Below, piece by piece: positions 36,947-45,516 of a DNA stretch of 58,963 bases (the stretch's first letter is position 1; every line of letters starts with the position of its first letter). This DNA comes from Actinomadura sp. CNU-125 (GTDB lineage: Bacteria > Actinomycetota > Actinomycetes > Streptosporangiales > Streptosporangiaceae). The position numbers and the translations under genes are program-made. The stretch spans positions 1-58,963 of the forward strand of contig NZ_MKJY01000221.1 in assembly GCF_001942465.1 (NCBI RefSeq), in the 5' to 3' direction. The notes under the pieces are model-generated. The model saw only the letters and a list, made by a program, of their open reading frames with translations. It was not told the origin of the DNA and did no database searches.

Positions 36947-37999
36947 GTGAACATGGACCCGACGGTGCCGCGTCGTCCGGACGGGACGACGCCGCCGAAC
37001 CCTTTTCCGGGCGTTCGGCAGCCTTCGTCCGGCAGCCCGATCCCGCCCGACGCGCCGACGAGCCCGATCGTCCACGGGGCGCCGCCGGGACGGCCGGGCG
37101 ATGAGCCGGGGACGTACCGGGCGGGCGGCACGCCCCGGGACGACTCGTCGTTCGCCCCCCAGGACGCGCCGGCGTCGACGACCGGCCCCATGGGGACGCG
37201 CGAGACGAGCGGCGTCCAGGTCCGGCTCGGCACGCAGGGCAGCCGGCGCCGAGCGCGGGCGGTCGACGAACGGCCGGGCGGGCGCCCCGGAGGCCCCGGA
37301 GGCCCCGGAGGCCCCGGAGGCCCCGGAGGCCCCGGGCGCTCCGGCAAGGGTCGGCGTGCGGGCATCGTGGCGGCCGCGGTGGTCGGGCTGGGGGCCCTGG
37401 TGATGGCCGGGGTCGTCCTGTCGTCGAGCAGTCGCGAGGACGATGCCGGGAACGCCGCGTTCGGCGGCGGTGAGCGGCCGAACGGGTCGGCGTCCGTCGC
37501 GCTGCCGGTGGCGGGGACGCCGGTCGAGGTGGGGACGGCCGACGGTTCGAGCTACCGCCTCGCCGCGGTGTCGGCGGGCGCGAGCGACGGGACGACGCGC
37601 GCGAAGGCGCCGTCGGGGCTGTCGTATCCCTACATCGATTACATCCTGACGAATCCCAAGGACGAGAAGGTCCTGCTGGACTTCCCTGGGGACGTGTTCG
37701 TCAAGGCGGAACTCGTGGCGGCGAACGCGCGGGGGCGTTGCATGCCGCAGGCCGGGGTGCCCGAGGACATGTGCACGCCCCCGACCAAGAGCCGCGTGGT
37801 CAAGACCCTGGCGGGCGAGGATCTGGTCCCGGGTGAGGGCGGCGACAAGTGGATGCCGCCCGGCTCGTCCTACATGGTGCGTGCGACGGTCAGTGTTCCG
37901 GTGGACCGCCGCATAGACGGCAAGGACATGGGCCTATACATCTGGAGGCAGCTCTACGTGAGCGACCAGCTTGCCAAGCCGGTCCCCTTCCCGAACTGA
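36947..37999 (+). CDS. Single-pass membrane protein with collagen-like GGP repeat
   Basis: 350 residues. Disordered Pro/Gly/Ser N-terminus (~110 residues), a tandem (GGP)n tract encoded by repeated GGAGGCCCC units at about 37290-37335, one membrane helix (IVAAAVVGLGALVMAGVVL) and a ~190-residue outer domain with beta strands (SSYRLAAVSAGASDG, YPYIDYILTNPKDEKVLLDF) and a paired Cys (GRCMPQAG, EDMCTPP). No enzyme motif is visible. GTG start follows GGGGAGG. A convergent terminator hairpin follows. Confidence 0.7.
   Translation: MNMDPTVPRRPDGTTPPNPFPGVRQPSSGSPIPPDAPTSPIVHGAPPGRPGDEPGTYRAGGTPRDDSSFAPQDAPASTTGPMGTRETSGVQVRLGTQGSRRRARAVDERPGGRPGGPGGPGGPGGPGGPGRSGKGRRAGIVAAAVVGLGALVMAGVVLSSSSREDDAGNAAFGGGERPNGSASVALPVAGTPVEVGTADGSSYRLAAVSAGASDGTTRAKAPSGLSYPYIDYILTNPKDEKVLLDFPGDVFVKAELVAANARGRCMPQAGVPEDMCTPPTKSRVVKTLAGEDLVPGEGGDKWMPPGSSYMVRATVSVPVDRRIDGKDMGLYIWRQLYVSDQLAKPVPFPN
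37290..37335. repeat. GGAGGCCCC minisatellite
   Basis: Five or so tandem 9-base units, encoding Gly-Gly-Pro. In-frame, so copy-number change alters linker length without breaking the protein. Confidence 0.85.
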
Positions 38000-38013
38000 G
38001 CGAACCGAGAAAA

Positions 38014-38043
38014 GGGGCCGCCGTGCCATCGCACGACGGCCCC
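38014..38043. terminator. Bidirectional terminator between membrane protein and PadR genes
   Basis: 13-bp stem (38014-38026 with 38031-38043) with one mismatch and a CATC loop, preceded by an A-run that acts as a U-run for the minus-strand gene. Confidence 0.8.
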
Positions 38044-38052
38044 TGACCGGGG

Positions 38053-38675
38053 TCACTCCGCTTCGGGATCATCGGCGAGGATCCCGTAGAGGCGACGGCG
38101 GGCGTCGTTGACGACGTCCAGCGCGCGCGCCTTCTGCGTCTCGCTGCCGACCGCCATCACCTGCTGCAGGGCGCCCATGAGCTGCCCGACGGCCTCGCGT
38201 CCCCGCAGGACGTTCTCGCCCGCGGCGTCGGTGACCTCCTCCCAGGGGGCGGTGGTCTGCTTCGACACCTCCTCGCGGCCCGTGTCGGTGAGCGAGAACA
38301 GCCGCTTGCCGCCGTCCTCGCGGCTGGTGACCAGGCCCTCGTCCTCCAGCATCTGGAGGGTGGGGTAGACCGAGCCGGGGCTCGGCCGCCAGACGCCGCC
38401 GGTGCGCTCGTCCAGTTCCTGGATCATCTCGTAACCGTGCATGGGCCGCTCGGCGAGCAGCGCGAGCAGGGCCGCGCGGACGTTGCCGCGCCGGGTGCGG
38501 CGCCCGCTCCGGCCACGGCCGCCGCCCCGGTGGCCGTGCCCCCAGGGGCCGGGACCACCGGGCCCGAAGGGGCCCGGGCCGCCCGGCCCTCCGGGGCCGA
38601 AGGGGCCGCGCGGTGCGCGCGCTGTTCGGGATTCTGGAAGGGGCCTGGGCGGCCCCGCATGTTGTGTGCATGCAT
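38053..38675 (-). CDS. PadR-family transcriptional regulator with Gly/Pro-rich N-terminus (one apparent frameshift)
   Basis: Winged-helix repressor. The DNA-binding part is ALLALLAERPMHGYEMIQEL, RPSPGSVYPTLQMLEDEGLV and GKRLFSLTDTGREE, with a C-terminal dimerisation helix. Before it lies an unusual ~45-residue GPFGPGGPGPWGHGHRGGG stretch. ATG at 38675 follows AGAAGGAGAG; the frame has to shift once near 38615 (after EQRAHRA) to enter this stretch and the HTH. Palindrome CGATATATCG (38713-38722) upstream is a candidate autoregulatory operator. No obvious target transporter is adjacent. Confidence 0.8.
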
Positions 38676-38712
38676 CGCTTCTCTCCTTCTATGATCGGTT
38701 GCGATGCATTAA

Positions 38713-38722
38713 CGATATATCG
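38713..38722. promoter_or_regulatory. Palindrome upstream of PadR gene
   Basis: Perfect CGATATATCG in an AT-rich stretch about 38 bases before the start; a likely operator or -10 region. Confidence 0.4.
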
Positions 38723-38758
38723 GAAGCCTGTCGTTGGCAACTCGCGGGCGAAAACGAA

Positions 38759-38798
38759 GCGCCCGGGCCCGCTCGTGGGGACGAGCGGGCCCGGGCGC
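38759..38798. terminator. Strong hairpin downstream of the kinase gene
   Basis: 18-bp perfect stem (38759-38776 with 38781-38798) with a GGGG loop, between the kinase stop and the PadR promoter. Confidence 0.85.
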
Positions 38799-38842
38799 GA
38801 CGGTCCGTCAGCGAGGCCTGGTCGGGGCCCGGTCGGGGCCGG

Positions 38843-40926
38843 TCAGGGGCCGGTCACCTGAAGGTGGTCGAGGATGTCGGTGGTCGCCTTGCGGTCGTCG
38901 GTCTCCTTCACCCGGATCCACAGCCCGAACTTCCCGGACGTGTGCGCCAGCCCGACCTCGGTCACCGACGACGTCCCGGACGTGCAGCCGGTGAACCGCG
39001 TGATCGTCCCGGTCAACGTCTTGTCCGGCGACGTGTAGCTCTCGGGTCCGGACTTCTGGCACTGCGCGTGCCGCGCGGCGGTCGGCGGCGGGAGCTGCCC
39101 CTGCCGCATGTCGGTGGTGACGCCGATGAACACGCCGGGCACGGTCCCGTTGCCCTGGAAGCCGTCGACGTCCTCGGTCGCGCGGAGCACGGGACGCTGC
39201 TGCGGGTCGTTCAGCCCGACGACCGACGGGGACCACGCCTGTTCCGGCTGCTGCGGCCACGCCTTCGGCACCGCGGCCTTGATCTTGCCGCCGTTGTTGG
39301 TGATCTGCACGAAGTCCTTCGGGATCGCGTTCTTCTCGCCGCCGCCCCCGTCCGTGCCGTCGCCGTCGCCGGAGAACAACGTCCCGAGCAGGAGTCCCGC
39401 GACGACCGCGACCGCCAGCACCACCGCGGTGATGATCAGCGGCGTCCCGTACTTGCCGCCGATGCCCTTGAGCCCGCCGCCCTGGCCCTGGCCTTGCCCC
39501 TGGCCCTGCGGCCGTCCGCCCTGGACGGGCGGGGGCGGCTGGAACCCGGTCGGCGGCGGCCCCTGCCCCGAATGCGGCTGCATCGGGCCGGGCGGGACGG
39601 GCCCGGGCGGCTGCCCCGCCGGGAAGGCGGTGTGCTGCTCGTCGTCGGGGCTCTGCCCGGACGGCGGCTGCGGCGCGGGCGCCGGCATCGCGACCGTGGA
39701 GCCGTCGGCGGGCGCGGGCGGCTGCGACGGCGGCTGCGACGGCGGACGCGAACTCGGGTGGTCGACGATCGTCTGGTCGCCTCCGCCGCCACCGGCGGCC
39801 CCGGCCCCTGCCGACGAGGACGGCGGCGGGTCGAACCGCGTCTGCAGGCTCGGCGGCACGGCCTCCGGCTCGGCCCCGGACGGAGCGGGCGCGGGCATCT
39901 CGTCGCGCCGGAAGTCCTGGACGGTCGCGTCCGGATCGACGGACGGCGCGGACGGCGCGCGGCCGCCGCGGACGGCGCCTCGTCGATCATCGTCGCCTGA
40001 GGCGGCGGCTTCTGCGCGGGCGCGGGTGCAGGTGCGGGCTCGGGGGCGGGCGCGGGCGCCTGCGGGCTCGCGGCGGCGATCCGCTCCGACGACGGGATGA
40101 GCGTGGAGAGGGCCTCGGCGAAGTCCTCGGCGGTCGGCCAGCGGTTCTCCCGGTCGACCTCCAGCGCCCGCAGGACGACCTGGTCCATCGCGGCGGTGAC
40201 GCCCTCGCGCAGCTCGCTCGGCGGCGCCTTCACCGGCGCCGGGCCGGGGGCGCGCCCCGCGAGCATGTGGTAGGTCAGCGCGCCGAGCCCGTAGACGTCC
40301 GCGCGGACGTCCAGGCCGCCGCCGAAACGGGCCTGCTCGGGGGACATGTAGCCGGGGGTGCCGACGGGCAGGGTGAACGCGCCGGACGCGTGCGCCAGCG
40401 CCTTGGCCAGCCCGAGGTCGGCGATCAGCAGCTTCTCGCCGCCGTCGGCGGTCGACTGGAACAGCACGTTGGACGGCTTGAGGTCGCGGTGGATCACGCC
40501 GAGGGCGTTGATCACCTCGACGCCGTACGCGATCTCCTCGGCGAGCGCGATCGCCTCGTTGACCGGAAGTGGCCGTTCGCGCATCCGGTCGGCGAGCGTC
40601 CCGCGATCCGCGTACGACATGACGAAGTATGGGCGTCTGTCGGGCAGTTCGCCGATGTCGTGCACTCGCACGAGACGCTCGGAATCGGCGCGGCGCAGGA
40701 TGCGCGCCTCCTCAAGGAACCGGTTGCGCACATCGAGGTCGTCGATGAGGCTGCCGGACAGGACTTTGATGGCGACCTGCGATTCCAACGCGTCGTCGTG
40801 CCCGAGCCACACGGACGCGAAAGCCCCGGACCCCAGGGCGCGATCGATTCGGTAACGGTCGACGTTCGGTGGGAAGGACACTCCCGTATCATGCCCAACA
40901 AACGGGGTGAGTGTGCGATCGAGCAT
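38843..40926 (-). CDS. Membrane serine/threonine protein kinase (one apparent frameshift)
   Basis: PknB-like layout. Kinase domain with LGSGAFASVWLG, VAIKVL, VIHRDLKPSN, LLIADLGLAK (DLG in place of DFG), GTPGYMSPEQARFG. A ~200-residue Pro/Ala/Gln-rich juxtamembrane region follows (PAPAPEPAPAPAPAQ), then one membrane helix (PLIITAVVLAVAVVAGLLLG) and a ~150-residue outer sensor domain ending TDILDHLQVTGP. The frame shifts near 39970, around RPSIRTRPSRTSG versus VDPDATVQDFRRDE. The start is uncertain: ATG at 40926 would lie only 11 bases from the divergent sigma start; GTG at 40881 (VSFPPNVDRYRI) is the alternative. Confidence 0.85.
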
Positions 40927-40937
40927 TGAGGCACGGC

Positions 40938-41489
40938 ATGGCATTCGATGAACGGACCGAGGAGCTGGCCCTCCGGGCCGCGCAGGGCGATCAGACCGCC
41001 CTCAACGAGCTCCTCCGCAAGATCGAGCCGGACGTGCTGCGGCACGCCGCCCGGTTCCTGCCCTGCCGGCAGGACGCCGAGGAGGCGTGCCAGGACGCGT
41101 TGCTGCAGGTCGCGCGGAACATCCACCGCTTCGAGGGCCGCTCCCGGTTCAGCACGTGGCTGCACGTCGTCGTCGCGAACTCGGCCCGCTCCACCTACCG
41201 GTCGCTGAAGCGCCGCTCCGTCGAGCAGGCGGGCGAGCTGCCGCAGCAGCGCCCCGACCCGCGGCGCACCAGCGTCATCGCGGGCTCGCGCGTCGACATC
41301 CTCGACGCCATGGAGGACCTGGAGGCCCGCAAGCCGGACCTCATCCAGGCGCTCGTCCTGCGGGACGTCTCCCAGCTGGAGTACGCGGAGATCGCCGAGC
41401 AGCTCAAGCTTCCGCTCGGGACGGTCAAGTCGCGCATCCACGAGGCGCGGCGGCAGGTGCGGCAGACCCTCGGCGAGTCCTACACCTGA
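40938..41489 (+). CDS. ECF sigma factor (sigma-70 family)
   Basis: 183 residues. Region 2: CRQDAEEACQDALLQVARNI and HRFEGRSRFSTWLHVVVANS. Region 4: LEYAEIAEQLKLPLGTVKSR and IHEARRQVRQTL. No anti-sigma gene follows. The only close partner is the divergent membrane kinase, which suggests kinase-dependent control rather than a classical anti-sigma factor, though this is inference. ATG at 40938 (MAFDERTEEL) is used; GTG at 40911 is also in frame. Confidence 0.9.
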   Translation: MAFDERTEELALRAAQGDQTALNELLRKIEPDVLRHAARFLPCRQDAEEACQDALLQVARNIHRFEGRSRFSTWLHVVVANSARSTYRSLKRRSVEQAGELPQQRPDPRRTSVIAGSRVDILDAMEDLEARKPDLIQALVLRDVSQLEYAEIAEQLKLPLGTVKSRIHEARRQVRQTLGESYT

Positions 41490-41667
41490 GCCCGGAGGCG
41501 TGAAAGCACCCCGGACGCGGGACCGCGCGGGGTCTCGCCCGTAGTGCGACGTAACCGGAAACGTCCGGATTCTCGCAGGTCGGCGGGCGTCAAGGCTCGG
41601 TAACCGCCCCGCAAGGATCATCCAATCCGCCGGGCGCGGCGCGCGCGTCCCGGCGAGCATTCGGGCC

Positions 41668-42696
41668 ATGTCATCAGGTCCCGCCGCCCGCACCGAGCGG
41701 CCGATCTTCGTGGTCGGCTGCCCCCGCTCGGGGACGACGATGCTCCAGCTGATGCTGCACTCGCACCGGCGCATCGCGATCGCCCCCGAGACCAAGTTCG
41801 TCCTCCCCTGCTATACGCAACGGTGCGAATTCGGTGACCTGGCCGACAGTGCGAACAGACGGGCGCTGGCCGAGTGGATCACCGGCCGCAAGCAGACGAA
41901 GTTCCACGAGCTGGGCCTGGACGCCGCGGAGATCGCCGCCGAGATCGTCGCCGCGCCGCCCACGATCGGCTCCGCGTACGGCGTCGTCTTCCGCGCGTAC
42001 GCCCGCCGGTTCGGCAAGCCGCGCTGGGGCGACAAGCGGCCGAGCTACGCGCGGCACACCGGCACGCTGCTGCGGATGTTCCCGGACGCCCAGTTCGTCC
42101 ACCTCGTCCGGGACGGGCGCGACTGCATCGCGTCGCTGCAGGAGATGCCGTGGTACACCCGCGACATCCACCACGCGATCTCCGCGTGGCGGGAGGCGAT
42201 CGACCAGGGCCACCGGCTCGCGTCCCGGCTCGGCCCCGAGCGCTACTACGAACTGCAGTACGAACGTCTCGTCGCCGATCCCGGGGACGAACTGGTGCGG
42301 CTCTGCGCGTTCCTCGGCGAGGAGTTCGACCCCGCGATGACCGCCCCGCAGAGCCTCGCCCGCCGGACCGTCCCGCTGCGCAAGCGCTGGCACGGCCGCA
42401 CGCACGACGCCGTCACGTCCAGCCAGGTCGGGTCGTGGGCGCAGCGGCTCGACTCCTGGCAGATCAGCCTGGCCGAGGCCGCCTTCGGCGACCGGCTCGC
42501 CGAGTACGGGTACGAGCCGAGCGGGCTGCCGCGGCCCGCCGCCGCGCACCTCGCCCGCTACGCCAAGGTCAGCGCGCACCGCCGGATGGCGCAGCGCAAG
42601 CAGGCGGTCCGGGAACGCTGGCGCCGCCACCACGAGCCGAACCCGGTCGAGTGCCTGCTGCCGCCCGCGCCCGTCCTGCTGCCGTTCGAAGCGTGA
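41668..42696 (+). CDS. PAPS-dependent sulfotransferase
   Basis: 342 residues. The 5'-phosphosulfate loop is IFVVGCPRSGTTMLQ, the 3'-phosphate site VHLVRDGRDCIASLQEM. This belongs to the Sulfotransfer_3-type family acting on carbohydrates, lipids or secondary metabolites. The C-terminal ~60 residues are basic (RRMAQRKQAVRERWRRHH). No partner biosynthetic genes nearby, so the substrate is unknown. Confidence 0.88.
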   Translation: MSSGPAARTERPIFVVGCPRSGTTMLQLMLHSHRRIAIAPETKFVLPCYTQRCEFGDLADSANRRALAEWITGRKQTKFHELGLDAAEIAAEIVAAPPTIGSAYGVVFRAYARRFGKPRWGDKRPSYARHTGTLLRMFPDAQFVHLVRDGRDCIASLQEMPWYTRDIHHAISAWREAIDQGHRLASRLGPERYYELQYERLVADPGDELVRLCAFLGEEFDPAMTAPQSLARRTVPLRKRWHGRTHDAVTSSQVGSWAQRLDSWQISLAEAAFGDRLAEYGYEPSGLPRPAAAHLARYAKVSAHRRMAQRKQAVRERWRRHHEPNPVECLLPPAPVLLPFEA

Positions 42697-42715
42697 GGTA
42701 CCCGCGCCCCTCGGG

Positions 42716-44190
42716 TCAGCCGAGGGCGGCGAGCTGGTCGGCGAACCAGCGCTGCGGCGGCAGGGCCGTCGCCGCGGCCGCGAGACGGCCGCAGCGCGCC
42801 GCGCGCTCGTCGCGCGGCATCAGCAGCGCCCGGTGCAGCGCCTCGGCCGTCTGCGTCACGTCGTACGGGTTCACCATGAGCGCGTCCTCGCCCAGTTCGG
42901 CCGCCGCGCCCGCCTCCCGCGACAGCACCAGCGCGCAGCCGCGGCGCGACAGCACCGGCCCCTCCTTCGCGACGAGGTTCATGCCGTCCCGGATCGGGTT
43001 CACCAGCAGGACGTCCGCGACCCCGTAGGCGGCGAGCGAGCGCGGATAGTCGTCGTTGACCTGCAGGATCAGCGGCTCCCAGGTGGCGGTGCCGAACTCC
43101 TCGACGATCCGGTCCGCCAGCCGCCCGACCTCCGCCGTGTACTCGCGGTACTCGGGCAGGTCGTACCTGGACGGGTACGCGAACGCCAGGTGCACCACGC
43201 GTCCGCGCCACTCCGGATGGTTCACGAGCAGTTCCCGGTAGGCCGCGAGCCCCCGCACGATGTTCTTCGACAGTTCCGTCCTGTCGATGCGCACGATGAG
43301 CCGACGGTCGCCCACCTGTTCGGTCAGCGCGCGCGCCCGTTCCAGGACGTCGGGCTCGGCCGCGCGTTCCCGCAGCGCCGTCCCGTCCACACCGAGCCCG
43401 TGCACCCCGACGCGCGTGACGTGCCCGCCGCACGTGACGGTCCGAGCTCGCGGTCGATGCGGGCGCCGGGCAGCAGCGCGCAGCAGTCGAGGAACGCCGA
43501 CGCCCACCGCTCGGTCAGGAATCCCGCGTGGTCGGCGCCGAGCACGCCGAGCAGGAGCTGCTCGCCGATGTCGTCGGGGAGCAGCCGGAAGTACTCCGGC
43601 GGCGCCCACGGCGTGTGGGAGAAGTGCGCGATCCGCAGGTCGGGGCGCCGTTCGCGCAGCAGCCGGGGCGCCAGCGACAGGTGGTAGTCCTGGATCGCGG
43701 CCTTCGCGTCCGGCGCCGCGTCCCGCGCCAGCGCGTCCGCGAACGCCGTGTTGTACGCCTCGTACGACTGCCAGTCCCGGCGCGCGCGGGCGTCGAAGTG
43801 GGGTCGGCGCGGCGTGTCGTACAGCAGGTGGTGGACGAACCACAGCGTCGAGTTCGCGACCTCGTTGTACGCGCGGTGGAACGTCGACGCCGGGATGTCG
43901 AGCATCCGCACCGCCGCGCCGCCGGTGTCGTGGCCCGCGCGGTCGAGGCGTCCGCCGGGGGCCCGCCGCGCGGCCGTCCGCCGCGTCGCCGAGCGCCGCG
44001 CGCACCCACAGGACGCCGGGGTCGGCGGCCCCCGCGGATGCTCGCCCGCGGCGCCGGGCGCGGCCGTGCCGGTGACGCCCGCGAGGCCCGAGACCAGCCC
44101 GCCGCCCCCGCGGCGCATCGTCAGCGCGCCGTCGTCGGACAGCGCGAACGAGACCGGGCCGCGGTTCGACGCCACCAGCACTTGGCTCAT
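42716..44190 (-). CDS. otsA: Trehalose-6-phosphate synthase (about three apparent frameshifts)
   Basis: GT20 glycosyltransferase joining UDP- or GDP-glucose to glucose 6-phosphate. VASNRGPVSF is the N-terminal sugar-phosphate motif; then IQDYHLSLAPRLLRER, IAHFSHTPWAPPEYFRLLP, and the nucleotide-sugar part IVRIDRTELSKNIVRGLAAY, NPIRDGMNLVAKEG, LVLSREAGAAAELG. The frame switches near 44045, back near 43965 and again near 43445. Removing these gives about 490 residues, the family length. It pairs with otsB encoded 6 kb away. Confidence 0.85.
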
Positions 44191-44300
44191 ACCGGCAGGG
44201 TCTCAGTTGGTGCCGCGGTGCTTCAACGTGACCCGGGAGGTAGGGGGAAGGTGGCGCGATCGCCCGGATTAAGGGGGTTTGCGGCGGGTAACCGGCCCGG

Positions 44301-45245
44301 ATGAGCAGGTCCGAGACGACGAAGACGGTCCTGGTCGCCCTCACCGCGAACCTCATCCTGGCCATCGCCAAGATCATCGCCGGGCTGGTCTCCGCGTCCA
44401 GCGCCATGCTCGCCGAGGGCGCGCACTCCGTCGGCGACACCCTCAACCAGGCGTTCCTCCTGATCTCGCTGCGGCGCAGCGCCCGCCGCCCCGACCCGCG
44501 CCACCCCTTCGGCTACGGCAACGAACGGTACTTCTGGACGCTGCTGGCCGCCTTCGGCATCTTCGTCGCCGGTGCCGGGTTCTCGATCTTCGAAGGCGTC
44601 CTCACCATGATGGGGCGCGGCGGCACCGGCACCGGCGTCGTCCTCGCCTACGCGGTCCTCGGGCTCGCCGCCGTCCTGGAAGGGACGTCGTGGATCCGCG
44701 CCTTCCACCAGGCCCGGATGGAGACCCGGCAGAGCGAGCACGACATGGTCGAGCACGTCCGCAGGTCGCCCGACATCACGTTCAAAACCGCCCTGTTCGA
44801 GGACTCCGCCGCCATGGTCGGCCTCGTGCTCGCCGCCGCCGGGCTCACCCTCCGCGAGATCACCGGGTCCGACTTCTGGGACGGCCTCGCGTCCGTCCTG
44901 ATCGGGGTGCTGCTGGTCGGGCTCGCGTTCGTCATCGGCCGGGAGAGCAAGGGGCTGATCATCGGCCGGGCCGCCGACCCCGCCGTGCAGCGCGGGATCC
45001 GCGCCGAGATCGCCGCGGCGCCCGGCGTCACCGGCATCGAGGCCCTGCTGACCATGCACTTCGGCCCGGAGGAACTCCTCGTCGCCGCGAAGGTGCACTT
45101 CTCCGACCACATCAGCGCGGACGAGGCCGAGGACGTCGCGGGCGCGATCGACCGGCGGCTCCGCGAGCGGTACCCGCTCGTCCGGCACGTCTTCCTCGAC
45201 CCCACGCAGGCGCCCGCGTCCCGTCCGCAGAAGGAGGGCGCGTGA
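44301..45245 (+). CDS. Cation diffusion facilitator (CDF) efflux transporter
   Basis: 314 residues. Six membrane segments of the CDF family; metal site in transmembrane segment 2 AEGAHSVGDTLNQ (His, Asp) and segment 5 ALFEDSAAMVGLV (Glu/Asp), with histidines in the loop (DPRHPFGYGNERYFW). A C-terminal cytoplasmic ferredoxin-like domain contains LTMHFGPEELLVAAKVHF. Exports Zn, Mn, Fe or similar divalent metals in exchange for protons; the metal cannot be told. Confidence 0.92.
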   Translation: MSRSETTKTVLVALTANLILAIAKIIAGLVSASSAMLAEGAHSVGDTLNQAFLLISLRRSARRPDPRHPFGYGNERYFWTLLAAFGIFVAGAGFSIFEGVLTMMGRGGTGTGVVLAYAVLGLAAVLEGTSWIRAFHQARMETRQSEHDMVEHVRRSPDITFKTALFEDSAAMVGLVLAAAGLTLREITGSDFWDGLASVLIGVLLVGLAFVIGRESKGLIIGRAADPAVQRGIRAEIAAAPGVTGIEALLTMHFGPEELLVAAKVHFSDHISADEAEDVAGAIDRRLRERYPLVRHVFLDPTQAPASRPQKEGA

Positions 45246-45360
45246 TCAAGAGCACGTCCGGGTAACGTCTCAACCCGTGGAACCCGCCTGTCTGCGATCC
45301 GGTCAGGTCATGTAAAGTCACGCATACGAGCCCATAGAGCGCTCGAACAACTGAATACCG

Positions 45361-45498
45361 CTCATCCAGAGGGGTGGAGGGACCGGCCCTGCGAAGCCCC
45401 GGCAACCACCTGGTCAGTGTGCGTTCGCGACCCCGCGAGGCCGACCGGGAGAAGGTGCCAACTCCGGCCTGCGACCAAGGTGGCGCAGGAAAGATGGG
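45361..45498 (+). ncRNA. SAM riboswitch (S-box, SAM-I/IV superfamily)
   Basis: Core consensus is clear: AGAGGGGTGGAGGGACCGGC, then CCTGCGAAGCCCCGGCAACC, and downstream GAAGGTGCCAACTCC and GAAAGATGG. P1 forms from CTCATC (45361-45366) and GATGGG (45493-45498). It lies in the leader of thrC, whose ATG is 18 bases after P1, so it probably lowers threonine synthase expression when S-adenosylmethionine is high, at translation start. SAM-IV versus SAM-I cannot be decided by eye. Confidence 0.9.
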
Positions 45499-45516
45499 GA
45501 GAAAGGTCTCGCCCTC

